From: Pseudobutyrivibrio ruminis AD2017
Lineage (GTDB): Bacteria; Bacillota; Clostridia; Lachnospirales; Lachnospiraceae
DNA length: 64,000 nt
Reading direction: 5' to 3'
NCBI RefSeq assembly: GCF_000424305.1
Contig: NZ_AUJQ01000010.1
Span: forward strand, 1 to 64,000
Below the pieces are notes generated by a model that was not told the origin of the DNA, ran no database searches, and saw only the letters and a program-made list of their open reading frames with translations. Both the position numbers and the translations under genes were made by a program. This document shows, piece by piece, positions 42,911 to 51,815 of the stretch. Position 1 is the first letter of the stretch. Each line of letters opens with the position of its first letter.

Positions 42911-43028
42911 ATTCATGTTTTTCATCAGAAAAACATGAATCGTAAATACCATGAAAATAGATTTATCTATTTTCATGTCCTGCAAAGCAGGATTCTTGCT
43001 GACAATTTCATTGTTGGGTCAGCAAGAA
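42910..43028 (+). ncRNA. Four adjoining perfect hairpins, candidate structured RNA
   Basis: In the gap between the Dabb and nfo genes lie 42,910-42,941 (13-bp stem GATTCATGTTTTT), 42,950-42,977 (13 bp, CATGAAAATAGAT, two-base loop), 42,978-42,992 (TCCTGC/GCAGGA, AAA loop) and 42,993-43,028 (11 bp, TTCTTGCTGAC). The last three abut without a gap. None is followed by a T-run, so ordinary termination is not the obvious explanation. Confidence 0.55.
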
Positions 43029-43054
43029 GTCATAATTTAATAACGAGGTAATAC

Positions 43055-43885
43055 ATGATATATATAGGCTGTCACTTATCAGTGACAAATGGTTACGAAG
43101 CAATGGGACGCCAGATGACAGAATTTGGTGGAAATACCTTTGCATGGTTTACAAGAAATCCAAGAGGTGGAAAAGCGAAGGATATTGAGCCTGCTGATGT
43201 TGAAAAGCTTCAGGCAATCCTTGAAAAAGAAAAGTTTGGAACACTTGTGGCACACGCAAGCTACACGATGAATCTTTGCTCGGCAAAGCCAGAGACTAGA
43301 GCGAATGCCCTAGATATGCTTCAGCAGGATTTGCAGCGTATGGAGCAGGTTCCACATCAGTACTATAATTTCCATCCAGGCTCCCACACTGGCCAGGGAA
43401 CAGAGACTGGAATTCAGCAGATTGCAGATGGACTTAATCAATCTCTATGGGAGGATATGAACACCACAGTCCTTCTTGAAACCATGGCGGGCAAGGGCTC
43501 AGAGGTGGGAAAGACCTTTGAGGAGCTTCGAGAAATAATTGACCGCACCACATTAAATGACAAGCTTGGTGTTTGTCTGGACACCTGCCATATCTGGGAT
43601 GGAGGCTATGACATCGTCAATGATTTAGACGGTGTGCTGACCAAGTTCGATAAGATAATCGGCTTGGACAGACTTAAGGCAATCCATTTCAATGATAGCA
43701 AAAACGAATGCGGTGCCGCAAAGGACCGCCACGAAAAGCTGGGGCAGGGCTACATCGGAATGGATGCAATGAAAAGAATTGCCATGCATCCAGTTACACA
43801 GAATCTTCCATTCATTCTGGAAACACCAAACGATGATAAGGGATACATGGAAGAAATCGCAATTGTTAACAGCTGGATGAGCTAG
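43055..43885 (+). CDS. nfo: Endonuclease IV (deoxyribonuclease IV)
   Basis: A 276-residue AP endonuclease of the Nfo/AP2 family. It opens IGCHLSVTNGYEAMGRQMTEFGGNTFAWFTRNPRG and shows VAHASYTMNLCS, YNFHPGSHTGQG, VLLETMAGKGSEVG, GVCLDTCHIWDGGYD, HFNDSKNECGAAKDRHEKLGQGYIG and ILETPND; these carry the three-zinc ligands H, E, D and H. It repairs abasic and oxidised sites. Length is normal (about 280). The start follows AACGAGG. Confidence 0.95.
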   Translation: MIYIGCHLSVTNGYEAMGRQMTEFGGNTFAWFTRNPRGGKAKDIEPADVEKLQAILEKEKFGTLVAHASYTMNLCSAKPETRANALDMLQQDLQRMEQVPHQYYNFHPGSHTGQGTETGIQQIADGLNQSLWEDMNTTVLLETMAGKGSEVGKTFEELREIIDRTTLNDKLGVCLDTCHIWDGGYDIVNDLDGVLTKFDKIIGLDRLKAIHFNDSKNECGAAKDRHEKLGQGYIGMDAMKRIAMHPVTQNLPFILETPNDDKGYMEEIAIVNSWMS

Positions 43886-43909
43886 TTAACACATAGTAGG
43901 AGGAGTCAA

Positions 43910-44527
43910 ATGAAGGTATTAATTATTAACGGTAGTCCACGTAAGGACGGAAATACATCAGTTGCATTAAATGAAATGACCAAAATCTTTGAGGAGCAAG
44001 GAATTGAGGCTGAGGTTGTTCAGATTGGAAATAAGGATGTTAGGGGCTGCATTGCCTGCGGCTCATGTGCTACAAAGGGAAAATGCGTTTTTGATGATGT
44101 TGTAAATGAGCTTGCCCCTAAATTCGAAGAGGCAGATGGTTTGGTTGTAGCATCACCGGTTTATTATGCTTCAGCCAATGCAACACTTATCGCTTGCCTT
44201 GATAGATTGTTCTACAGCACAGGCTTTGACAAGACAATGAAGGTGGGAGCCAGCGTGGTAGTGGCACGTAGAGGCGGTCTTTCAGCTACATACGATGAAT
44301 TAAACAAATACTTTACAATTTCTGGCATGCCTGTAGCATCCAGCCAGTACTGGAATAGCGTTCATGGTAGACTTCCAGGAGAGGCAGCTTCTGATGAAGA
44401 GGGACTACAGACACTTAGAGTTTTAGCTAGAAACATGTCTTTCTTAATGAAGAGTATCGCTCTTGGAAAAGAGCAGTTTGGTTTACCAGAAAAGGAAGAG
44501 CATATTTTTACTAATTTTGTTAAATAA
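43910..44527 (+). CDS. Flavodoxin-family NAD(P)H-dependent FMN reductase
   Basis: A 205-residue flavoprotein: VLIINGSPRKDGNTSVAL (3-20, FMN phosphate loop) and GCIACGSCATKGKCVFDDVVNE (about 46-67), a cysteine-rich segment usual in iron-sulfur flavoprotein-like and NADPH-dependent FMN reductases of anaerobes. VVASPVYYASANATLIACLDRLFYS and VVVARRGGLSAT follow. The electron acceptor is unknown. GGAGGAG precedes ATG. Confidence 0.9.
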   Translation: MKVLIINGSPRKDGNTSVALNEMTKIFEEQGIEAEVVQIGNKDVRGCIACGSCATKGKCVFDDVVNELAPKFEEADGLVVASPVYYASANATLIACLDRLFYSTGFDKTMKVGASVVVARRGGLSATYDELNKYFTISGMPVASSQYWNSVHGRLPGEAASDEEGLQTLRVLARNMSFLMKSIALGKEQFGLPEKEEHIFTNFVK

Positions 44528-44594
44528 TAAAATGATGTGACATCAGGGGTTACTAAATAAAATTACTATTAAGAAAATATGGTGAACACATAAA

Positions 44595-45905
44595 ATGAAT
44601 AATATGTTTGATGATGAATCGATAAATATTGATGAATATAAACCAGATAGCAGGGGCGTTGAGCTTGCAAAGAAATATCTCTTAAGCAGAAGAATTGTTT
44701 TGCTGTATTGCTTAGCTTGCTTGTTTTTAGTTTATTATTGGTTTATAAAGAAAGATTTCTTTGGCCTCTATCTGGTTAAAGCGGCTTATGTTTACATAGC
44801 ACTAGAAATCCTAGTTTTAAGTAGTGGAATTTTGGCGCTCATTAATTATCATTTTTCTAAAAAGCATAATGATTTTAGCGACCAGGAAAAATTTGATTTT
44901 AACTACTTCATTTATTACAAAGCAAAGCTTAAAACTAAATTCTTAAAAAACAGGCATCTCGTTCACATGGCTATGAACTGTGCCTTGATGGGAGACAAAG
45001 CTAAATGCCGCGAAGCTCTTAGCCAGGTTACAGGCAACTATCAGCCCAACGCTCTTAAAATACTGCAGGAATGGCTGGATTCTGAGGAAGCTTCAATAGA
45101 CAGGGAAAAGCTTTTGGCTGAAAAGAGAAAGCCACAGGGCGTTAGACTTTTATTTGTATATGTAATTGTAATAATAGCTTTAATGGCGGCTTGTATCGAT
45201 TACACAATGCTTATTGCCTATGGATTTTCTAAAACAACCATTTTATTATTTGGTTTTTTGCAGGCAATAGGTTTTGGCATTATTCTTATGAGCATTGTTA
45301 TTTCTATCTGCATGTTTGTAAAAAGAAATAAATCCTTAGACCTGCAGGCTCCGATAAATAAACCATTAAGACTGATAATTGCTATAGTTATAGCGATTGC
45401 TGTTGTTTTCTCAAATGATGCTCTCAGGTACGGACTAAGCAGTGATGAAACCGAAGTCAGTGACGATTACGAAACTGATGAGTATTATGATTATAGCGAC
45501 AGCTATGATGACTACAGCGATGATGACTACAGTGATTATTCTGAGGATGATTACTACGATGATTCTTATCCATCAGAGCTGGATATTATGAATAAAATGA
45601 TTGTGCTGTGCAACTATTTGCAGAAGGACGGTGTCATCGATGATTTCTCCGTGGAATTAGGCTACACAGCCAAGGGTTACGTCAAGGGCACAGTGGCCCA
45701 GGACGATGACTACGTATACATCCTTTATGACAACGGCACAAAGGACGACGACAGCGGCAATAGCTGCATTGAGCTTGTCCTAGAAGCAGAGCCTCTAGAT
45801 GAAAACGGCAATTCCCTAGGCCAATCCGAAGCCAAGCTAATGGGCTTCTACCTAGTCAACCTGGAGACCGATGAAGTTATTGATGAGCACAAAACACATT
45901 GGTAA
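44595..45905 (+). CDS. Membrane protein with acidic Asp/Tyr repeat, unknown
   Basis: A 436-residue protein with about five membrane helices: two near 33-90, two near 185-250 and one near 262-277. A low-complexity stretch follows (about 285-325), made almost only of D, Y, S and E, in the cell wall-side or cytoplasmic tail, and then a C-terminal soluble domain (330-436) with EL DIMNKMIVLCNYLQKDG. The N-terminus has a cysteine-free soluble helix part. No family was recognised. The ribosome site is weak (GGTGAACAC). Confidence 0.7.
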   Translation: MNNMFDDESINIDEYKPDSRGVELAKKYLLSRRIVLLYCLACLFLVYYWFIKKDFFGLYLVKAAYVYIALEILVLSSGILALINYHFSKKHNDFSDQEKFDFNYFIYYKAKLKTKFLKNRHLVHMAMNCALMGDKAKCREALSQVTGNYQPNALKILQEWLDSEEASIDREKLLAEKRKPQGVRLLFVYVIVIIALMAACIDYTMLIAYGFSKTTILLFGFLQAIGFGIILMSIVISICMFVKRNKSLDLQAPINKPLRLIIAIVIAIAVVFSNDALRYGLSSDETEVSDDYETDEYYDYSDSYDDYSDDDYSDYSEDDYYDDSYPSELDIMNKMIVLCNYLQKDGVIDDFSVELGYTAKGYVKGTVAQDDDYVYILYDNGTKDDDSGNSCIELVLEAEPLDENGNSLGQSEAKLMGFYLVNLETDEVIDEHKTHW

Positions 45906-45908
45906 ATT

Positions 45909-46011
45909 TTATAAAGAAATAAATGCATCGAGACTACCTCTGTTTGCACCAGTAATTCTATGAAATTTGAAGCTTAGGATTACTGTGAATGCAATAGTTG
46001 GTGGTCTCGCT
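45909..46011 (-). pseudogene. Frameshifted fragment of a pgeF 3' end
   Basis: On the minus strand the bases read ETTNYCIHSNPKL and then, after a frameshift and a stop, RITGANRGSLDAFISL-stop. This matches the pgeF C-terminus (EITDYCTRCNPKL, HRIMGANRGGLAAFISL). Only the last 35 or so codons remain. It is diverged from the intact copy at 36,508, so it is an old fragment or came from another strain's gene. Confidence 0.8.
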
Positions 46012-46524
46012 GTGTTTTTTAGGTGGTAAAGCTAGATTTCTGGGAATACAGTTATGCAGTGTTATGAGAAAACGTGTTTAATCAAAAATACAATATAAAT
46101 ATAACAGATACCTTGACTAAACGAATACATAAAAGTATATTAATAGAGCGTTATTAATGTATGTCTGTGAATTTAGTACATAAGAACGCAAATTATTGTC
46201 TAATTTTCCGTAAGATTTTTTCAATCTTATAATTCCTATTACATAAAAGTTGACGATATTGAAAGTTATTAGGTAAATATCGCGAACTATAATCCACACA
46301 AATTAATAATTGGTAATAAATGAAATCTGCAATAGTGGTTACGCATCAGTTATTACATGAAAAATAGTGTATACGAAAAGTTTAATGTATATCTATATAG
46401 CAGCTGATGTAGCAATGTACGGTAAAACCAATGTGGTAATTCTGATTTCCGTAATTTATCGCCCCAAATAGGTATGTTAAATAGTTTATTTTTTAATAGT
46501 TAAGAAAAGCAAGGAGATATTTCG
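46012..46524 (+). other. Gene-free leader before the nuclease-recQ operon
   Basis: No credible gene. TACATAA-like motifs recur at 46,126, 46,177, 46,240 and 46,354 (last TACATGAAA). Imperfect hairpins include CGATATT/AATATCG (46,254-46,283), GTAATAA/TTATTAC (46,311-46,356) and TACGGTAAA/TTTCCGTA (46,418-46,453). The region is very AT-rich, so some hairpins may be chance. Confidence 0.45.
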
Positions 46525-47322
46525 ATGATTGAAGATATTAGTAGTCTATTAATAGAGCAGCTTGGAGAAATTCAAGCTCTGCTTAAAAAATCAAATAAAA
46601 ATATGATTAAATATAAAGATGTTCCTAAAAAACATATATATATTTCTAAATGTAATGGAACCTATCAATATTATGAAGCAATTAATGGTGAACGAAAATA
46701 TTTAGCTAAGAAGGATGTAAAGAATTACACCAAATATTTGCAACGTGATTACGAAGAAAAAGAAAATAGACTTTTATTGAAGCTTGAAAAATCAATAAAA
46801 ACATTCGCTAAAAATTATGATGTCAAAGCTATTAACAATATTTATGAAAACTACAATGAAGAGAAAAGAAATGTGATAGTTCCCATTGTGGAAACAGACG
46901 ATATGTTCATTTCCAGATGGCAAAGTGAAATGCATGGAGATCAAAATAAATTTTACGAGAAGGGAAACTTTAAAACTCGACGAGGAGAATATGTTAGATC
47001 CAAATCAGAAATGATTATAGCGGATTATTTTAATGAATATGGTTTAGATTATGTATATGAACCTGAATTGAAGCTTTCAGAGGATAATGTCATCTATCCA
47101 GATTTTGCAATATTGAATGTTCGAAAAAAGAAGACTATATATTGGGAACATCTAGGTATGATTGATGATGGTGAGTATGCAAGTAAAAACTTCAATAAGC
47201 TAAGAGAATATGAGAGGGCAGGTTATACCATAGGAAATAACATTGTCTTTTCAATGGAATCAATGGAGCGACCATTGGACATAGAAGAAATAGAAAAGAA
47301 AATAAAGGAATATTGTGTTTAG
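46525..47322 (+). CDS. PD-(D/E)XK-like nuclease, paralogue, recQ partner
   Basis: A 265-residue paralogue of the nuclease at 27,171 with the same length and layout: N-terminal coiled coil (1-30), CNGTYQYYEAINGERKYL beta part, and C-terminal SKSEMIIAD (E162), YPDF (D193), IYWEHLGM (E208, H209). The catalytic lysine position again holds histidine. AAGGAG precedes ATG. The recQ gene follows 12 bases after the stop, so the pair is cotranscribed and probably acts jointly on DNA (unwinding plus cutting). Defence or repair is inferred. Confidence 0.7.
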   Translation: MIEDISSLLIEQLGEIQALLKKSNKNMIKYKDVPKKHIYISKCNGTYQYYEAINGERKYLAKKDVKNYTKYLQRDYEEKENRLLLKLEKSIKTFAKNYDVKAINNIYENYNEEKRNVIVPIVETDDMFISRWQSEMHGDQNKFYEKGNFKTRRGEYVRSKSEMIIADYFNEYGLDYVYEPELKLSEDNVIYPDFAILNVRKKKTIYWEHLGMIDDGEYASKNFNKLREYERAGYTIGNNIVFSMESMERPLDIEEIEKKIKEYCV

Positions 47323-47334
47323 TTGGGAGAAATA

Positions 47335-49194
47335 ATGAATAATATAAATGAACCTATAAGTATTTTAAAGAAGTATTATGGCTATGATGATTTTAGAGAA
47401 GGACAAGAAGCTGTCATCAATACTATTTTAGAAGGAAATGATTGTTTGGCAATTATGCCTACGGGAGCAGGTAAATCGATATGTTATCAAATACCAGCAT
47501 TAATGTTTGATGGTATTACAATTGTGATTTCGCCATTAATATCACTTATGCAAGATCAGGTGAAGGCGCTAAAAAGCGCTCAGATAGAAGCCTGCTATAT
47601 AAATTCTTCTCTGACAGATTTGGAAATAGCTAAAGTTTTCGCAGATGTTTCAGCTGGAAAATACAAAATAATGTATGTTTCACCAGAAAGGTTAGATAAC
47701 GTAAAATTTTGGGAATATTGCAGGTCGTTAAACATTTCTATGGTTACAGTAGATGAAGCCCATTGTCTTTCACAATGGGGCCAGGATTTTAGACCAAGCT
47801 ATCTTAGAATTTCAGAATTTGTAAAAAGATTACCAAAAAGACCAGTATTAAGTGCATTTACAGCCACGGCAACTGCTGCTGTTAAAAATGACATTATTGA
47901 AAGATTAGAATTAATAAATCCGCAAATAACCAGTACAGGCTATGATAGAACTAATCTATATTATCGAGTGGAAGCAACTACAAAAAAAGAGAAATACGTT
48001 GTTGATTACATACTTCAACACCAAAATCAGGCTGGCATTATATATTGCGCAACAAGAAAAAATGTAGAAAAAATATACGAAGCTTTAATAAAGGCGGACA
48101 TTAATGCAACTATGTATCATGCTGGTTTAAGCAATAGCAATAGAAAAAAGAATCAAGATGACTTTATTTATGATAGAAAAGATATTATTGTTGCAACTAA
48201 TGCTTTTGGAATGGGAATAGATAAATCTAATGTTAGATTTGTAATTCATTATAATATGCCACAAAGCATTGAAAACTACTATCAGGAAGCAGGACGAGCT
48301 GGTAGAGATGGTGAAGAAGCTGAGTGTACATTGTTGTTTTCATCCCAGGATATAGTGATAAATAAGTTTTTGCTTGAAAATAAGGATTTTAGTAATGTAT
48401 CACCCGAAGATGTAGAGCTTGTAAAGCATAATGACTCGTTGAGATTAAAATCTATGATTGAATATTGTCAAACAACAAGTTGTTTAAGAGACTATATTTT
48501 GACCTACTTTGGTGAAAATAAAAAAGGGGATTGCAATAAATGTGGCAATTGCAGTAGAGAATACAAAGTTGCTGATATGAAAGAACAGGCAAAATGGGTT
48601 ATTAATTGTGTTGCCGAAACAAAGGGAAGCTACGGAATAAATGTTGTAATAAAAACTCTTAGAGGCGCAAGAAGCTCAAAACTAATAGATATTGGAACTG
48701 TAAATTACAAGTCTTATGGGCAGCTTAAGGATGAAACAGAAGTTAATCTGCGAACTTTAATTAATCAAATGATTTGTGACGGCCTGCTAGTTCAAACAGA
48801 TAGTAAATATAGTGTTCTTCGAATGGGAAATATTGATAGATTGAAGCAAGCAGAGCCATATAATGTAAAGCAGTGCAAAAGTGTTAAGAAAAAAGCTCCT
48901 AGCAATAATATTAAAGATAAGAAAGATAAGAAAGATGAGACTTTATTTGAATTGCTTAGAAAACTTAGGTTGAGATTAGCAAAAGAAGAGGGGATGCCTC
49001 CTTATATCGTATTTAGCGATAAGACTTTAGTTGATATGGTTAATAAATGTCCAAAGACAATAGATGAGTTCCTGGATGTATCAGGTGTTGGCCAAGCGAA
49101 AGCAGAAAAATATGGAGATGAGTTCATAGGCGCAATAGTTGAATATAGCAGAAACAGCTCTAAGAATATGAATTTACATGAAAATGACTGCTAA
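47335..49194 (+). CDS. recQ: RecQ-family ATP-dependent DNA helicase
   Basis: A 619-residue 3'-5' helicase. Walker A MPTGAGKS (41-48), DEAHCLSQWGQDFRPSY (140-156), TATAT, and the second RecA lobe with QEAGRAGRDGEEAECTLLF are present. A zinc site (CLRDYILTYFGENKKGDCNKCGNC, about 378-401), a winged helix, and a C-terminal HRDC domain (about 535-610) complete the plan. ATG 47335 follows GGGAGA; a TTG at 47,323 is also in frame. The cluster with a nuclease suggests a dedicated RecQ, perhaps separate from a housekeeping copy. Confidence 0.93.
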   Translation: MNNINEPISILKKYYGYDDFREGQEAVINTILEGNDCLAIMPTGAGKSICYQIPALMFDGITIVISPLISLMQDQVKALKSAQIEACYINSSLTDLEIAKVFADVSAGKYKIMYVSPERLDNVKFWEYCRSLNISMVTVDEAHCLSQWGQDFRPSYLRISEFVKRLPKRPVLSAFTATATAAVKNDIIERLELINPQITSTGYDRTNLYYRVEATTKKEKYVVDYILQHQNQAGIIYCATRKNVEKIYEALIKADINATMYHAGLSNSNRKKNQDDFIYDRKDIIVATNAFGMGIDKSNVRFVIHYNMPQSIENYYQEAGRAGRDGEEAECTLLFSSQDIVINKFLLENKDFSNVSPEDVELVKHNDSLRLKSMIEYCQTTSCLRDYILTYFGENKKGDCNKCGNCSREYKVADMKEQAKWVINCVAETKGSYGINVVIKTLRGARSSKLIDIGTVNYKSYGQLKDETEVNLRTLINQMICDGLLVQTDSKYSVLRMGNIDRLKQAEPYNVKQCKSVKKKAPSNNIKDKKDKKDETLFELLRKLRLRLAKEEGMPPYIVFSDKTLVDMVNKCPKTIDEFLDVSGVGQAKAEKYGDEFIGAIVEYSRNSSKNMNLHENDC

Positions 49195-49583
49195 TTAATA
49201 GATTTACCGTAAGAGCAAAAACATTAAGGACTAAAAAATACATAAAAAAGCCTTCCCTAAAGAAAAATGCCGTAGTGATTTGCTTTGACCAAATTGAATA
49301 CTACGGTAAAACAAATAAAGCTTATAATTCTTATGTAACAGCAATAATCTGGATATATAAGAATTTACGGAAAAATGTGATGCTATTCTAGATTTTATGT
49401 ATGTAGACGAGAATAGAAAAAAATGTGATACGTTAAAAATAGGGAATTTAACAGATTTACCGTAACATTAACCAAAATGCTGGGACAAACTTCCAGATTT
49501 AAGATGAAATATGCCATAACATCTAATGTTTGGTATAATACATTAGGATGACAGACAAGAGGAAGATAAAGAAGGAGCGCAAA
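49195..49583. other. Gene-free region after recQ with TTTACCGTA hairpins
   Basis: AGATTTACCGTAA occurs twice (49,200 and 49,453). A hairpin at 49,268-49,308 has arms TGCCGTAGT/ACTACGGTA and an inner ATTTG/CAAAT stem. TTTACGGAA lies near 49,363, next to an AATTCTTAT/ATAAGAATT inverted repeat. Related TACGGTAAA and TTTCCGTAA motifs occur upstream of the operon (46,204; 46,418; 46,446). No gene is visible. Confidence 0.55.
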
Positions 49584-50459
49584 ATGAACCAAATAATTGA
49601 AAACCAGAAGCTAAAGCTAACTGTTTCAGATCATGGAGCTGAGATAAAGTCATTAGTGCGTAAAAGCGATGATAGAGAGATGATGTGGCAGGCGGATGCT
49701 GCGTTTTGGGGAAGAACATCGCCAGTGTTGTTTCCAGTGGTAGGCTGCTACTATCAGAAAAAGTCAATTTATGAGGGCAACATATATGAGATGGGCCAGC
49801 ATGGATTTGCAAGAGATATGGATTTCACATTTGTTGCAAAAGAGGATAACAAGCTTACCTATGAGTTGACCTCAAATGAGGAGACTCACGAGAAGTATCC
49901 ATTCGATTTCAAGCTTACAATCAGCTATATATTAGAGGATTCTACAGTTAAGGTATGCTGGAAGGTGGAAAATACTGATTATAGAAGAATTCATTTTTCA
50001 ATTGGAGCTCACCCTGCATTTAACTGCAGCCTGGATACAGATTATTTATTATTCGAAAAGGCTGGCAAGCCTGTAGAGGCAATTACTGCAAATGTTATTG
50101 CAAACGATGGCAGCGGATGTCTTTCAGATGGGCAGGATATATACAAACTAGAGGATGGTGTCTTAAAGATGTCTGATGAGGTATTTTCCAAGGATGCCCT
50201 TGTAATAGAAGATAAGCAGGCTGATATGGTTACAATACTTGATAGCGATAAGAAGCCATTTGTCAAAGTTACATGCCCAACTCCATTATTTGGTGTTTGG
50301 TCACCAGTGGGCAAGCATGCACCATTTGTATGCATCGAGCCATGGTATGGAAGATGTGATAGAGTAGGCTTCAACCAGATGCTTGAGGAGAGAGAGTACG
50401 GTAACAGCCTAAATCCAAAGGATGAATTCAATAGTGTTTACGAAATAACAGTTTGCTAA
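49584..50459 (+). CDS. Aldose 1-epimerase family protein
   Basis: A 291-residue galactose-mutarotase-like protein: LTVSDHGAEIKSLV (10-23), MWQADAAFWGRTSPVLFPVVG, MGQHGFARDMDFT (catalytic His region), FSIGAHPAFNC (second His) and CIEPWYGRCDR (acid in E-P-W). It fits the LacX/YeaD-like branch, which acts on sugar or hexose phosphate anomers. ATG 49584 follows AAGGAG; an upstream ATG at 49,548 is not supported. Confidence 0.9.
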   Translation: MNQIIENQKLKLTVSDHGAEIKSLVRKSDDREMMWQADAAFWGRTSPVLFPVVGCYYQKKSIYEGNIYEMGQHGFARDMDFTFVAKEDNKLTYELTSNEETHEKYPFDFKLTISYILEDSTVKVCWKVENTDYRRIHFSIGAHPAFNCSLDTDYLLFEKAGKPVEAITANVIANDGSGCLSDGQDIYKLEDGVLKMSDEVFSKDALVIEDKQADMVTILDSDKKPFVKVTCPTPLFGVWSPVGKHAPFVCIEPWYGRCDRVGFNQMLEEREYGNSLNPKDEFNSVYEITVC

Positions 50460-50471
50460 TAAACTAATAAC

Positions 50472-50508
50472 AAAGGCGCAAGAAATTCAATATTTCCTGC
50501 GCCTTTTC
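50472..50508 (+). terminator. Terminator after epimerase gene
   Basis: AAAGGCGCA pairs with TGCGCCTTT, extended by GAAAT/ATTTC inside, then TTTT. Confidence 0.85.
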
Positions 50509-50587
50509 ACAATTTTGAACATTTTTTATGATATGCTTTAAAATGTATTATTGTTCACAAAATTAGTATGTAGATTGAGGGAAGCTT

Positions 50588-51739
50588 ATGATAGAAGTCG
50601 AAAGCTGGGTAACGCTTAATTTCTTCACATCAATACTTTTAATACTACTATTAATATTTCAGAATAAATCTTCCAGGTTGCAAAAAGGCAAGAACTATTC
50701 TGCTATTCTTAAATGCACCCTTATTTTGTTACTTTCAGAGTCCATCGGACGAATTGGAGAACAATACCCCAATAAATATTTATTCCTGGCTCAAATTGGA
50801 TACTTTTTGATTTTCTTATTAGACCCATTAGATATCTTGTATGCAATCTACTATATGGATGGTTGGATGGATGATGGAAATAAAAGGGCCAGAGTAATCT
50901 TTAGAATATCTTTTGAGCTTTTTGCAATTACAAATATTGTATTAGTAGCTATTGCAGCTATATGGAAAAAGAGGTGGTTCTTTTATTTTGAGGATGGTAT
51001 TTACTACCGCGGAAGCCTGTTTTATCAAAGGGCAATTTTTTTGATGATTTTTATTTGCCTTTTATTGGTATATGCGGTTGTCTTTAGAAATAATTTTGAG
51101 AGCGAATATAAGCAGATGATACTATTCTTGCCGGGGCTGTCATTTGTTGGTTCTGTACTACAGGTATTTTTAGCCAATCTTGATACTACCTATGCCGGTA
51201 TATCTTTAGGATGCCTGATACTGTTTTTCTTCTACCAAAGCAAGGATGTTAATATTGATTATCTTTCAGGCGTGCTTAATAGGCGCGGACTTGATATTAA
51301 GCTGCAACAGATGGTAAAGAATTCGATAGCTTTAGGAAAAGATTTTTGCGCAGTAATGATAGATATTGATAATTTCAAAGATATCAATGACAGCTTGGGC
51401 CATGCTGCAGGCGATAAGGCTATTAAAGTGGTCGCAGATAATTTGGTGGATATTTTTGGTGCTGACAGTTATATTGGCCGATTTGGTGGAGATGAATTCT
51501 GTGTTGTAGTGGAAGACATGACTAAAGCTGAGGTTTCCAAAAAGGTAGAAACCTTCAAGGGTAGCATAACGAAGGCTAAAAGAAGATATAACTGGCCAAA
51601 GAATGTGGGTGTAAGCTGTGGTTATGAAGAATACAATCATGGAAGCGGTCTTGATCTTATGGAATTCCAGCAGACCATCGATAGATTGATGTATATAGAA
51701 AAGCAAAAACATCATAACAAAAGCTTAAAGTATGACTGA
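50588..51739 (+). CDS. Membrane diguanylate cyclase (GGDEF)
   Basis: The 383-residue protein has about seven N-terminal membrane helices (10-215) and a GGDEF domain (220-383): DYLSGVLNRRG, MIDIDNFKDINDSLGHAAGDKAIKVV and active-site RFGGDEF (about 297-303). The GGDEF motif is canonical, so it should make c-di-GMP. It may oppose the HD-GYP regulator encoded 24 kb upstream. No inhibitory RxxD is evident. GAGGGAAG precedes ATG. Confidence 0.93.
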   Translation: MIEVESWVTLNFFTSILLILLLIFQNKSSRLQKGKNYSAILKCTLILLLSESIGRIGEQYPNKYLFLAQIGYFLIFLLDPLDILYAIYYMDGWMDDGNKRARVIFRISFELFAITNIVLVAIAAIWKKRWFFYFEDGIYYRGSLFYQRAIFLMIFICLLLVYAVVFRNNFESEYKQMILFLPGLSFVGSVLQVFLANLDTTYAGISLGCLILFFFYQSKDVNIDYLSGVLNRRGLDIKLQQMVKNSIALGKDFCAVMIDIDNFKDINDSLGHAAGDKAIKVVADNLVDIFGADSYIGRFGGDEFCVVVEDMTKAEVSKKVETFKGSITKAKRRYNWPKNVGVSCGYEEYNHGSGLDLMEFQQTIDRLMYIEKQKHHNKSLKYD

Positions 51740-51815
51740 ACTTGTGACATGAGTTAAAGTTAGGTATAATTATCGTATATGCAATATTGATGCAAATATG
51801 GAGGGGGTGCAGTTT

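Noticed and set aside
46081-46380. A fourth GGGATGCAT-type array before the nuclease-recQ operon
   Set aside because: Hairpins here have other arms and irregular spacing, and AT-rich sequence makes chance pairing likely; reported only as weak structure.
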